From assembly GCF_033097365.1 (NCBI RefSeq), contig NZ_AP028461.1:2852001-2916000 (forward strand): 64,000 bases of DNA, written 5' to 3'. Below the pieces are notes generated by a model that was given only the letters and a program-made list of their open reading frames with translations, did not search any database and had not been told where the DNA came from. The stretch comes from Actinoplanes sichuanensis (lineage in GTDB: Bacteria; Actinomycetota; Actinomycetes; Mycobacteriales; Micromonosporaceae). Positions 1 through 8,033 of the stretch are shown here, piece by piece (position 1 is the first letter of the stretch; every line of letters starts with the position of its first letter). The translations under genes and the position numbers were made by a program.

Positions 1-98
1 CCCGGCCGAGCTCCGACCCGACCGGCCACCGAGACGCTGGATCTGGGCCGGTAACCTTGCGGTTGCTCGGTGTAGGTGTGTCCGACCGAGGAGCCGCG

Positions 99-548
99 AT
101 GTCGCCGCCAGATCGCCAGTACCGTTGGGCCGCCGGACAGGACGCATTCGTCCTGTCGGTCGTCGCGGCCGTCGTCTACTTCCCACTGGCCGCATACGGA
201 CCATCGTGGTGGCAGGGAAGCCGGCTGCCCGACATGGATCCGCCGTTCGACCTCGGCTGGCTGCACGACAGCTTCGCATGGACGGCTGTCTACGTCGGTC
301 GGCCGTTGCTCGGGGTGTTCCTTGCCATGATCGTCCTGCTACCGATCGTGGCGGCCTTCACCAACGGATTCCGGACCGGCCCGCCGGTCGTCGCGGGCGT
401 GGTCACCGCCGCCTACGGCGTTCCCGCGATCGCGTTGGCCGCGGTGCCCGCAGTGGCCGTGGGCTGGTTCCTGCTCACCCAGATCGCCGCCCTCATCGCT
501 CCCTGGCTCGGCATGTACCACGGTGACAGCGTCCCCGCCGTCCCTTAA
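99..548 (+). CDS. small integral membrane protein, unknown function
   Basis: The 149-residue product has three hydrophobic stretches, roughly at residues 15-32, 70-100 and 110-140, so it is likely a polytopic membrane protein. The ATG at 99 is chosen because a GAGGAG ribosome site lies 5 bases upstream; an in-frame upstream start at 57 has no such site. I recognise no family. It is convergent with the DUF6461-like gene that ends 10 bases away. Confidence 0.6.
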   Translation: MSPPDRQYRWAAGQDAFVLSVVAAVVYFPLAAYGPSWWQGSRLPDMDPPFDLGWLHDSFAWTAVYVGRPLLGVFLAMIVLLPIVAAFTNGFRTGPPVVAGVVTAAYGVPAIALAAVPAVAVGWFLLTQIAALIAPWLGMYHGDSVPAVP

Positions 549-557
549 GCGTTCCGT

Positions 558-1238
558 TCAGCTTTCCGGTGGCGGCGTCGGCCGGGGCGCCGGGAGGTCC
601 AGGCGGCCGATCAGCCGCCCCGGCGGGCGACCGGTCCGGGCGGGCGGTGGCGCCGGCGGCAGTGGGCTGTCCAGCACCAGCGTGGCCAGCGGTCCCGACA
701 GCAGGTCCGCGCGGAGGACGGCGCCGATGTGCTCCTCGATCGCCAGCAGGCACGCCCGGTTGGCGGGCAGCCTCTCACGCTGTGCGATGGCCTCGGCTCG
801 TTCGTAGAACCGGTGCGGCCGTTCCCCCCTCGGCGAGTAGGACATTCCCGGCTCGAACATCTCGGCCCGCGTCCCGTCGCGGTAGTCGTGGAAGCTGCCC
901 ATCCCCTGTCCGGCGACCAACGCGAGGGCCGCGCCGCCGTCGGCGGACAGGGCGGCCAGCACTTCGGCGCGCGCACCCTCCGTGCCCCCTCGCTCAAGAC
1001 AGAAAGCCCACGGGGGTACGGGTCCCGGCGCGCCGAGAGCGTTGTCGAGGACTCCGGCGCGCAGCAGCGGCCGGCCCCACTCGGGAGGAGGGGCCTGTGC
1101 CTGGGTCAGCACTCGCGCGTTCGCCGGATCGGCCCCGTAGGCGGCCAGCATCGCGCCCGGATCGAGGCCGCGCCCGAAGGCGACCGTGAAGCCGACCTCG
1201 CCGGCCGCCTGCCAGGGTCCCGGATCGCGATCCGCCAT
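558..1238 (-). CDS. DUF6461-like protein
   Basis: The 226-residue protein opens with a GFTVAFGRGLDPGAMLAAYG segment that resembles the start of actinobacterial DUF6461 proteins, which are cytosolic and of unknown role. It has no signal peptide or membrane segment, and the C-terminus is a Pro/Arg-rich low-complexity tail. Starts at 1238 and 1247 are both possible; a GAGAGA lies just upstream of 1247. The family assignment is from memory of the motif and is moderate. Confidence 0.6.
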   Translation of the reverse strand: MADRDPGPWQAAGEVGFTVAFGRGLDPGAMLAAYGADPANARVLTQAQAPPPEWGRPLLRAGVLDNALGAPGPVPPWAFCLERGGTEGARAEVLAALSADGGAALALVAGQGMGSFHDYRDGTRAEMFEPGMSYSPRGERPHRFYERAEAIAQRERLPANRACLLAIEEHIGAVLRADLLSGPLATLVLDSPLPPAPPPARTGRPPGRLIGRLDLPAPRPTPPPES

Positions 1239-1312
1239 GAGGTCCATTCTCTCGTCTGGTGTGCGCCGGCACGCGGTGGGCCGCGACGCGGTCACGGCCC
1301 ACCGTTTCGTGA

Positions 1313-1860
1313 TCAGGTGATCGCGACCGTGTAGGCCTCGTTGTCGATGACCCGTTCCGACTGCGGCAGGCTGCCGACCTTTCCGCCGGCGGCTTCGTTC
1401 TCACCGAGCGGCACGTGCCCGCGTACGCACGGCTCGTTGAAGTCGACCGGCTTGTCGGCCCGCGCCTCGTAGAAGTACCAGAGGCCGTCGTCCTCCTGCA
1501 GTGCCACGATGTCGGCGCAGAAGCCACCTGTCGTGCCGCCCTGTTGCGTGGCCGTGAACGGGTATTCGTCGCACGAGTCGTCCACCACGACCGAGTCGTC
1601 GAACGGGATGAACGGGTCGAGTGGCGTCTCGCAGGTCGCCCGCCGGTTCGAGTTGGCGATCCCGGAGTCGGCTTGGCGGCGCAGCGGGCTGTCGTCGGCG
1701 CCCCAGTGGTCGATCAGGTAGGTCGGGGCGAACGCGTACGTCGCCGCCGCCGCACGGTACTGGCTGAGCGGCAGGACCAGCTGGGCCCGTACGTCCGCGT
1801 AGACGCACCCGGTGGTGCCGGAGACGGCGAGCGAGTTGTCGCAGCGCACGTTCCACGGCG
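1313..1860 (-). pseudogene. NucA/NucB-type deoxyribonuclease domain, 5'-truncated
   Basis: The readable product carries the hallmark CDEYPF motif of the DNase NucA/NucB domain, followed by a TATQQGG stretch, and upstream an RCDNS...GCVYADV segment that precedes the nuclease domain in secreted actinobacterial homologues. Only about 178 residues remain, starting from a GTG at 1849. There is no signal peptide or N-terminal region, although homologues are secreted. In-frame codons just upstream (NWPP) still look native up to about 1860, where the sequence changes into recombinase coding on the other strand. The gene was therefore probably cut by a rearrangement at that junction. The fragment may still be translated but should not be exported. 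Confidence 0.65.
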
Positions 1861-3099
1861 GCGCACAACGAGAGCGCCAACAAGTCGAAGGCCGTACGGG
1901 GTGCGAAGGCGCTTGCTCGCGCTGCTGGCGGGCACGTCGGGGGAGCGCCGTACGGGTTCACCACCGTCGACCGTATCGAGCTGACGCCGGACGGGGCGCC
2001 GGTCGCGATCCGCGCTCTCGTGGTCGAGCCAACCGAGGAGCGGCATCTGCGATTTGCCGCCCGTGCTGTTCGCTGGGGTCACGCCGTCAATGCCGTATCG
2101 CGCTACTTCGAGCGCCGGGGCGTGCCGACCCGAGGGGCCACCGTCGGCCGCAGCCGCAGTGACTCGGGATGGTCGGATCGGGGCGCTCGGCCTTCGCCTG
2201 CGTGACCCACGCATCGCTGGCCTCGCCGCCGTCGCGATCGTGGACGCGAAGGGCAACTCGACCGGCTACTCCCTGGCGAGCGGCGTGCCGGGCGAGCGGT
2301 TCCTCCTCGCGCCAGACCGGGCGATCATCACCACCGAGGAGTTCTGGGTGCTCCAGAGAGCCCTCAACGGTCGTGCCGGTTCTCCGCGGCGGCCCACCGA
2401 CACCCCTCGCTGCTCTCAGGTCTCGGAGTCCTCATCTGCGGGTGCGGGCGTCCGATGAAAGCCCGCCGGTTCAACGCCTCGCAGATTCGCAATGCCTACA
2501 TGTGCACCGCACCCGCCGGGCGGCACTCCTGCACGGTCTCGATGTCGACGCTGGATGCCTTCGTCCAGTTCCGGATCGGGCGGATGATCGAGAGCTTCGA
2601 CCCCGAGGATCCGGGAGAATCCCAGGTCGGAGCCATCCTCGCCGAAGCCACCCGCCGGTACGCGGCGGCGCACAGCGACCCGGCTACCGCCGCTCAGCGC
2701 GCCACGGTGGCCGCTGAGTTGGCCGATGCGACCGCCTCGCTGGACCGTCTGGGCGAAACTCTGGCGACGGCCAAGGGGGCCGCTGCACTCGTGTTGGAAC
2801 CTCAGGTGACCGCGACCGCTGCCCGGGTCGATGACCTCACCGCGTCGTTGGAAGCGCTCAATAAGGCGATGACGGCAACCATCCCGCTGACCGGCTGGAC
2901 GTCCAGCGAATACGGCGACGAGGGTTCCTGGTGGGACACCGCGCCGATCGCGGAGCGCCGAGAGTTCGTCGGACTGTTCATCGACCGTATGACCGTCTCC
3001 CGCGCAGCCGCGAAGGGCGGGCGACCGACGCGCAACGACCCGTGGGGTGCCGTTGCACCGCGTGTCGATTTCGACTGGGCGAAGGCCCCCTCGAACTGA
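1856..3099 (+). pseudogene. large serine recombinase remnant, N-terminal catalytic domain missing and two frameshifts
   Basis: Three frames join into the C-terminal part of a phage/ICE-type large serine integrase. The first frame (about 1856-2170) gives a KSKAVRGAKALARAAGGHVG helix and GAPYGF. The second (about 2175-2400) gives LRLRDPRIAGLAAVAIVDAKG. The third (about 2403-3099) gives SGLGVLICGCGRPMKARRFN, the start of the recombinase zinc ribbon, then a coiled-coil region and the usual tail. The resolvase domain with the catalytic serine is absent, because the left edge abuts the nuclease fragment. The product cannot be active. It marks an old integration event. The downstream operon may have arrived with it, but no attachment site could be identified. 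Confidence 0.8.
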
Positions 3100-3118
3100 T
3101 CTGACCGACGACGAGTGA

Positions 3119-3163
3119 AGGCCCGGCCCTGGCAGCTCGTGAGGAGCAGCCCAGGCCGGGCCT
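3119..3163. terminator. hairpin between convergent genes
   Basis: Perfect 10-base arms AGGCCCGGCC and GGCCGGGCCT flank a 25-base loop. The hairpin lies between the end of the recombinase remnant and the end of the kinase gene. It has no T-tract, as is common in actinomycetes, and could serve both directions. Confidence 0.5.
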
Positions 3164-3237
3164 GCGGCTCGTCCGTGGCCGCACCAGCCCGCGCATCGTT
3201 GGGGGCGCAGGGTAGGTGACTGCGGGCTGGAGGTAGA

Positions 3238-3282
3238 CCCGACTCGGCGGAGGTCATCACGGGTAGCCTTCGCCGAGTCGGG
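3238..3282 (-). terminator. terminator hairpin of the kinase/JmjC operon
   Basis: The arms CCCGACTCGGCG and CGCCGAGTCGGG pair over 12 bases and extend inward with one mismatch (GGCGGAGG against CCTTCGCC). The hairpin sits just past the stop of the kinase gene at 3299, the last gene of the minus-strand operon. Confidence 0.6.
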
Positions 3283-3298
3283 CGATAAGGGGGCAGCG

Positions 3299-4087
3299 TC
3301 AGCAGGGCGGAGAGGCCGCTCGGCGGTGTGCCGCCCATTTCTGGGTCCAGTCAGCGAGATCATGCATCCAGGGTGCGGTGCTCTGGCTCGCCTTCCTCGC
3401 CCACTTCTCGGCGTTCTTCATCGCGAAGTAAGTCACGTCCTCCGGCTTGGCCTCGGCCCACATCAAGTTCCCCGCCAGCCAGCGTTCAGCCTGCTCCGGA
3501 CTATGGCCAGCGCCGATCAGCCAGGGGGCAAGCGCGGCCAGCTCAACCCACGGGGCTGCCTTCGTTGCCATGGCCCAATCGACGAGGCGCAGGCCATCAG
3601 GCGTGACGATCAGGTTCGCCTCAGTGAGGTCCGTGTGGACGAGCGTGTCGCCGTCCATCGCGGGGTGAGGGAAGCCGAAGCGCTCTATTGGCACGAACGG
3701 CCCGACGTCCGGGGCCGGCGTCTTCCCCAGCTCGCTCAGCAGCGTGGCGAGTAGTTCGAGGTCGGTACTACCTGGGGACAGGTCGGCGTGTGGGCCTTCG
3801 CAGTGCTCGAAGCCCACGACGAGCCAGCCGCCCGCCTCGAACTGCCACTCGACGGCGGGTGAGTAAGACCTGCTGATGGCCTTACTCACCCGCACCTCGT
3901 AGCGCAGTGACCGGACACCGAACTCGCTGTAGGCCGCCTTGACGAACACCTTCCCGCGGTCCCCGGCGACGGTTGCGGCTATCTCGGCGTGATCGCCGGA
4001 TGTGGCGGGGATGACGTCGGAACCGCCGACGCGGTCGGCTACTCCCAGAGCGACGGTGCCGGGTAGGGCTGTCCAGTCAATGCGCAT
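3299..4087 (-). CDS. APH-fold phosphotransferase (aminoglycoside phosphotransferase-like kinase)
   Basis: The 262-residue protein has the APH/choline-kinase fold signature. The catalytic loop reads VHTDLTEANLIV (HxD followed by N), the metal-binding DW follows in LRLVDWAMA, and an N-terminal KVFVKAAY supplies a candidate ATP-binding lysine. All key kinase residues are present, so it should be active. The substrate is unknown: this fold phosphorylates drugs, sugars, and in some RiPP pathways peptide side chains. It is the last gene of the operon, 15 bases after the 158-residue protein, so it probably acts in the same pathway and not in drug resistance. A GAAGGA lies about 12 bases before the ATG. 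Confidence 0.8.
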   Translation of the reverse strand: MRIDWTALPGTVALGVADRVGGSDVIPATSGDHAEIAATVAGDRGKVFVKAAYSEFGVRSLRYEVRVSKAISRSYSPAVEWQFEAGGWLVVGFEHCEGPHADLSPGSTDLELLATLLSELGKTPAPDVGPFVPIERFGFPHPAMDGDTLVHTDLTEANLIVTPDGLRLVDWAMATKAAPWVELAALAPWLIGAGHSPEQAERWLAGNLMWAEAKPEDVTYFAMKNAEKWARKASQSTAPWMHDLADWTQKWAAHRRAASPPC

Positions 4088-4102
4088 CGGTCAGATAGTC
4101 CT

Positions 4103-4579
4103 TCAGATTCCCGGGTTGGGCGGGCAGCAGGAGTTCGCCTCACCGTCCCAGAACTCGGGGTCGATGTAGTAACCGGTTGCCTTCAGAGCCTGGCGGGTGT
4201 ACTCCAGCGACGAGCCGTCCGCCATGCCTTCGGTCAGGATCGGGATGTGGTGAACGAAGCGCCCCGCGATCTGCTCGCACGCGGCGGCGTAGGGCTCGGT
4301 GTGTTGCAGCGACGCGTGCCAGGCCGCGTCGACCGGCTCGGTCGGGACGACGCGGTAGGACCGGCCGTCCGGGAGCAGTCGGCCGAAGTCGGGGTCGTGC
4401 TGTGAGTCGGCGTGCGCCTTCAGCATGAGCAGCATCTGCCCGACGGCCCGCCGGGCGTAGGCCTTGGTGACCTCCTGCGTGGCGGCGAAGTGTTCGGCCA
4501 GCTTGTCGAAGGTCTCCGGGTCGACGAGCCTCTGCGGGTCCTTGGCGGCCTGATCCGGCAGCGTGGGTGCGAGTGTCAC
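4103..4579 (-). CDS. 158-residue protein with WHxxLxH motif and Cys-rich C-terminal tail
   Basis: The GTG start at 4579 has a perfect GGAGGA 4 bases upstream. The body is helical and contains PVDAAWHASLQHTEPYAAAC and RFVHHIP. This D-WH...Y...C...HHIP pattern resembles glycine-rich-domain (DUF1399-like) proteins and a family of small actinobacterial proteins that end in variable Cys-rich tails. Here the protein ends YIDPEFWDGEANSCCPPNPGI, with the last ten residues NSCCPPNPGI. It lies between a JmjC/cupin enzyme and a kinase, and a short reactive tail next to modifying enzymes suggests a precursor or carrier. That is inference; a plain structural protein is the alternative. Confidence 0.6.
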   Translation of the reverse strand: MTLAPTLPDQAAKDPQRLVDPETFDKLAEHFAATQEVTKAYARRAVGQMLLMLKAHADSQHDPDFGRLLPDGRSYRVVPTEPVDAAWHASLQHTEPYAAACEQIAGRFVHHIPILTEGMADGSSLEYTRQALKATGYYIDPEFWDGEANSCCPPNPGI

Positions 4580-4635
4580 GGTTCCTCCTAGGGGTATGGA
4601 TTGCCCAGCGCCTGATGCGCGGGATTAATCCCGAA

Positions 4636-5592
4636 TCATCGATTCGACTGGTGATTGCCGATGAGGTTTTGTCCCGGTGCGTGCGAGATGTAGTCGACGT
4701 TCGGCTCAGCGCGAGCTGCCGCGAGCAGTTCTCCGGCCAGAGCTGTGACGTCGGCGTCAGCCAGCCACTGCGTCAACAGGTCTCTCGCCTCGGCGACCTG
4801 CTTGGCGAAGGCGCCGGGATCGACGACGTTGCCGGGCGGGATCACCCGTCGCAGCGGGGCGGAGTCGAGGGCGGCCTGGGCCAGCTTTCCGGCGATCCAG
4901 TAGCCGGTGCGCTCTCGGGCCACGAGGGTCACGTGGACGCTCTCCTCTGTCTGGCCAAGAGCGTGCGGGTTGTGCATCCATCCGCGCGGCAGCGCCAGGA
5001 TCTGGCCGGGACCGAGGTCGAACTCGTAGTCGGGTCGCATCGTCTTCATGCGGTTGAGGACGGCACTGCCCGGCGGGGCGTTGGATGCGAACTTCTCGCG
5101 GTGGGGTTCCTCGACGCCGGGCTCCCAGAGCTGCCAGGTCTTCCGACCGGCCAACTGGTAGATCAGGCCCATGTTCTGGTCCCAGTGGTGATGCAGGCCC
5201 TGCCCTCCGGCTGGGGTGACGAAGCCGGTGGCGTACGTGCCGTATCCGGTCTCGTCCTGGATTGCCGCGCAGATCGCGTGCACCGAGGGGCACCAGCGGT
5301 GCATGTTGCGAAGCTGGATGGTGTAGCCCCGGCCACGCCATTTCGCGATCTTGCCGGGGTCGAGATAGCCGTCCGTCGTGTACGCGCGGGAGTGCAGCGC
5401 CGCGCCGTCCTTGATCACGATGAGTTGGTCGTGCGGTGCAGTGCCGCTGGCGAGGTAGTCGTTGATGAGCTTCACGTTTACGACGGCCGGAAGACGGCCG
5501 TCGTCAGGAGGCGCATGCAGGGCGGGCTGGGTCGGCCAGTCAGCCATCATCTCCTTGACTGTCGCCGGTCCGAACAGCATTGATAGGGACAT
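4636..5592 (-). CDS. JmjC/cupin-like Fe(II)/2-oxoglutarate oxygenase
   Basis: The 318-residue protein matches the cupin-8/JmjC-like group (ribosomal-oxygenase/peptide hydroxylase type). The likely iron ligands are the HWD of GLHHHWDQN (HxD) and the histidine in LPRGWMHNPHAL near the C-terminal side of the barrel; TWQLWEPG is the expected strand between them. Members hydroxylate protein or peptide side chains. A GGAGGA sits 5 bases before the ATG at 5592, which decides the start, although an in-frame extension further upstream reads partly protein-like. A 56-base gap with its own ribosome site separates it from the 158-residue protein. The operon context suggests that protein as the target. 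The CGAATCATCGATTCG inverted repeat (4632-4646) overlaps its stop codon. Confidence 0.75.
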   Translation of the reverse strand: MSLSMLFGPATVKEMMADWPTQPALHAPPDDGRLPAVVNVKLINDYLASGTAPHDQLIVIKDGAALHSRAYTTDGYLDPGKIAKWRGRGYTIQLRNMHRWCPSVHAICAAIQDETGYGTYATGFVTPAGGQGLHHHWDQNMGLIYQLAGRKTWQLWEPGVEEPHREKFASNAPPGSAVLNRMKTMRPDYEFDLGPGQILALPRGWMHNPHALGQTEESVHVTLVARERTGYWIAGKLAQAALDSAPLRRVIPPGNVVDPGAFAKQVAEARDLLTQWLADADVTALAGELLAAARAEPNVDYISHAPGQNLIGNHQSNR

Positions 5593-5617
5593 TCCATCCT
5601 CCGGGGTGTAGAAGTGG

Positions 5618-5875
5618 TCAAGTCCGGGTTGACTGTGTCGCTTCCCTTTGAACGGCCCTGGCTTTCGCCGCCGTGACGCTGTCGAGCACGAGCTGTTCGA
5701 TGGCGACAGCCATGTCGTCGGCCTCCAGCTCGATGACGGCGCGGCCCTCCTGCATGTGAATCCAGTGGACCTTGACCAAGGTCGTCCCGACCCGTACCAC
5801 GGGCGGCGCATCGAATGCGTCCATCAGCAGGCCGAGCAAGCCAGGCGACCTCCTCGACGGCCCTTCGGTTGTCAT
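5618..5875 (-). CDS. 85-residue hypothetical protein of the JmjC operon
   Basis: The protein is small, acidic in the middle and basic at the C-terminus, with VVRVGTTLVKVHWI and EGRAVIELEADDMAVAIEQL. It may form a small alpha/beta fold or an adaptor. Its ATG overlaps the stop of the upstream gene by 4 bases (ATGA at 5872-5875), so it is translationally coupled. I know no homologous family. Confidence 0.6.
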   Translation of the reverse strand: MTTEGPSRRSPGLLGLLMDAFDAPPVVRVGTTLVKVHWIHMQEGRAVIELEADDMAVAIEQLVLDSVTAAKARAVQREATQSTRT

Positions 5876-6129
5876 GCCGCGAGCCCCGGGGCGTCGGCCC
5901 AGCCGAGGAACCTTTCGTAGAGGTCGGGGACCGGACCCCGAGTCACAGCGGCGAAGTCATCGATGGCCTCGACCAGGCATGATCCGACGTAAACCGATAG
6001 ACCATGCGGGAAGCTCTGATACTGCTCGGACAGCTCGACCTTGGCGGTGGCACACGGCCACGGCTGGCCGCACACCCGGCAGTCCCAGACAGGCCGCTCG
6101 CCCTCGTGCTCCGTGCGGGGGACTAACAC
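5872..6129 (-). CDS. small CxxCG-PWPC protein (copy 1)
   Basis: The 85-residue product contains WDCRVCGQPWPC near its N-terminus, a likely zinc-knuckle-like Cys cluster, and then a helical region ending in YERFLGWADAPG. The GTG at 6129 overlaps the TAG of the previous gene, which fixes the start; a longer in-frame reading to 6381 overlaps that gene fully and is rejected. A close paralogue lies at 13063-13341 with the identical 12-residue motif and a similar C-terminus (GERFLSWARR). Such small proteins recur next to XRE regulators in actinomycetes. Their function is unknown. Confidence 0.75.
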   Translation of the reverse strand: MLVPRTEHEGERPVWDCRVCGQPWPCATAKVELSEQYQSFPHGLSVYVGSCLVEAIDDFAAVTRGPVPDLYERFLGWADAPGLAA

Positions 6130-6419
6130 GCCGCACCCCCTCGTGAGCGGCGCTCCTGGCCCGGTGTCAGGGAGCCGGCCCGTGCGACCTGGAACAGCGG
6201 CATCGTCGGAGCCGCCCAGGTCGGGATGCGTGGCGCGGGGTCGGTAGCGACCAGCACCGGATCGCTGACCGCCGTGCGAGCGCGGTGCATCTCGCGGTGC
6301 CGGCCCGCGGCCATCGTCTCCTCGATGCATGGCCAGGGCAGGCCGCAGACGCAGCGCGGCCTGCTGAAAAGCCGCCACCATTTACGGGGTTTCCTGCGAT
6401 GAACCGGCATGTCCACCAT
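6123..6419 (-). CDS. 98-residue basic CVCGLPWPC protein, first gene of the JmjC operon
   Basis: The protein starts with a very basic stretch (HRRKPRKWWRLFSRPR), followed directly by CVCGLPWPC, the same Cys-Pro-Trp motif as in the next gene. It ends RSRGGAAC. It has no signal peptide. The start may be 6419 or 6410; neither has a strong ribosome site. It overlaps the next gene by 7 bases. Tandem related motifs in adjacent genes suggest duplication or a heteromeric pair. Confidence 0.65.
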   Translation of the reverse strand: MVDMPVHRRKPRKWWRLFSRPRCVCGLPWPCIEETMAAGRHREMHRARTAVSDPVLVATDPAPRIPTWAAPTMPLFQVARAGSLTPGQERRSRGGAAC

Positions 6420-6475
6420 GGTTGCGACGTTGTGATCGCAGGACTACCCAGTGTGTTGGGGACGTTTGGTGAAAC

Positions 6476-6499
6476 CTCCCGGCCGGACCGGGAGTTTTT
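6476..6499 (+). promoter_or_regulatory. terminator-like hairpin with T5 in the divergent intergenic region
   Basis: CTCCCGG and CCGGGAG form a 7-bp stem with a 5-base loop and are followed directly by TTTTT. No plus-strand gene ends upstream, so a simple terminator has nothing to terminate. If the regulator is transcribed from further left, the hairpin lies in its leader and could act as an attenuator. Confidence 0.4.
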
Positions 6500-6501
6500 C
6501 C

Positions 6502-6528
6502 GAAACCTTGCCTCTTACGTGCGGTTTC
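6502..6528. promoter_or_regulatory. inverted repeat, candidate operator of the XRE-TPR regulator
   Basis: GAAACC (6502-6507) and GGTTTC (6523-6528) form a 6-15-6 inverted repeat between the JmjC operon and the divergent XRE-TPR gene. A GTTTGGTGAAAC inverted repeat lies just left of it. This is the natural place for the regulator to bind; no direct evidence. Confidence 0.35.
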
Positions 6529-8009
6529 TCGTGCGATGGAATCGGCGGTAGATTCGGGCAAGGTCAATCGTGGTTCAAGGAGCAAAGCGTCCAAGGGGCG
6601 GTTGTGTTGGATGACTTCAAGATCGAACATCCCGCAAGCGAGGGTGCTTGGCTCGCTGAGTCCGCGCCTTCTGCCTCGATACCCCCGGCCGCACATCGCC
6701 CTCAAAGCCGCAAGCAGGAACGAGCCGAGATCGTGCGTGTTCTGAAGCAGCGGGGTAAGACGATCGTGGACATCGCTGAACTTTTCGGTGCGCGATACCG
6801 AGTGAACGCACGAGTCGCCTTTCGCTACGCGCACGGATGGAGCCAGGCTGCGGTTGCAACCGAGTGGTGTCGACGATGGCCTGAAGACCCCAAAACTTTT
6901 AAGGCGATTTCCACTTGGGAAGTGTGGCCGGACGGTGGACATCCGCCTTCGCTGCAAACCCTGGGCCGACTGGCGCAACTGTATGAGTGCAGCGCTTCTC
7001 AGTTGCTAGCCGACCTGCCGGACTACGGGCAGAATCAGGGCATCGAGGAGTCGGCGAACCGGCCGCGTGATTCGCAGGATTTCTCGAAGATTGATTTCGG
7101 CGGATCCGCCGAAGGTGACGACTATCAGCGACTCGGGCCAACGGCCCTTGGCTCCGGCCGCGTGGAGGGTCAAGGAGCGATGCAACGTCGGCAAGTGTTC
7201 GGTCTCGGGGCACTTCTGGTGTCAAGCCTAGGTGGAGTCCCGACCGGCAATGACAAGGGGTTCGGTCTCGTTGGGGTATCGCATGTTCGGTATCTCGACA
7301 GTGAATCCGTGCGCCTGCGCAATTTGTGTTACCTGCATGGAGGGGGGAGTCTCTGGCGTGCCGCACTGAGCCTTTCCCAAGAGGGCTACCTGATGCTTGA
7401 GCAGGGCCAATATGGCGACGATCTGGCCGAAGGCCTGCAACAGGCGATCGGTCGTGCGCAGATGTGCGCAGGTTGGCTCGCATTGGACAGCGGAAGACAC
7501 GACATCGCCCGGTCCAGCTTCAATGAAGCTCTGTCGCTAGCGCGGCAGGTCGGTGATCCGCATCTCGAAATCCATGCTCTCTGCAACCTGGCTTTTCAAA
7601 GCAACTTCCTTGAGATGCCACGTCAGGCCTTGCGGTTCGCCGAAGCTGCCGATCGGGTCTCGAAAAATGCGGCCCCCAAAGTTCGGGTCGTACTAAACCT
7701 TCGGAAGGCCACTGCTCTGTCGATGATGGGAGACGAGGGTGGAAGCGGAAAAGCCATCACCGAGGCGCGGCGCTATCTGGATCGAGATCGGGATCAGCCG
7801 GTACCCGAATGGTGCGGTTTCGTCACTCGGGCCGAAGTCGACGGCGTAGACGGCACGCGACTGCTTAACGTGGCGAGAGTAAAGGAAGATTCTCGGGTGG
7901 CGCGTCGAGCGGCTCGCACGCTCGAATTGGCTATCGCGGCGCATGAGCCGAGATTCATCCGCAATAAAGCGCTATATCGAGTTCGTCTTGCCCAGAGTCA
8001 ACTGTCGCT

Positions 8010-8019
8010 GGGTTCCGTT
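8010..8019. repeat. target site duplication, left copy
   Basis: GGGTTCCGTT directly precedes the left end of the insertion sequence and is repeated exactly at 9388-9397. Confidence 0.95.
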
Positions 8020-8033
8020 CAGGGTCATTGCAT
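8020..8033 (+). repeat. left terminal inverted repeat of the ISAs1 element
   Basis: CAGGGTCATTGCAT. The transposase stop codon (8025-8027) lies inside this repeat, an arrangement often seen in the family. Confidence 0.9.

Noticed and set aside
3299..4087. Antibiotic-resistance aminoglycoside phosphotransferase
   Set aside because: The fold is right but the gene is the last of an operon with a JmjC enzyme and small proteins, and it carries no subclass-specific APH signature that I can recognise.
4632..4646. CGAATCATCGATTCG repeat resembling the LacI operator at 22353
   Set aside because: The spacing differs (three bases inserted in the centre) and it overlaps a stop codon at the end of a gene, so it is not listed as an operator.
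5872..6381. 169-residue open frame containing the PWPC protein
   Set aside because: Its N-terminal half overlaps the 98-residue gene in another frame and is Arg/Gly-rich shadow sequence; the GTG at 6129 overlapping the previous stop is the natural start.
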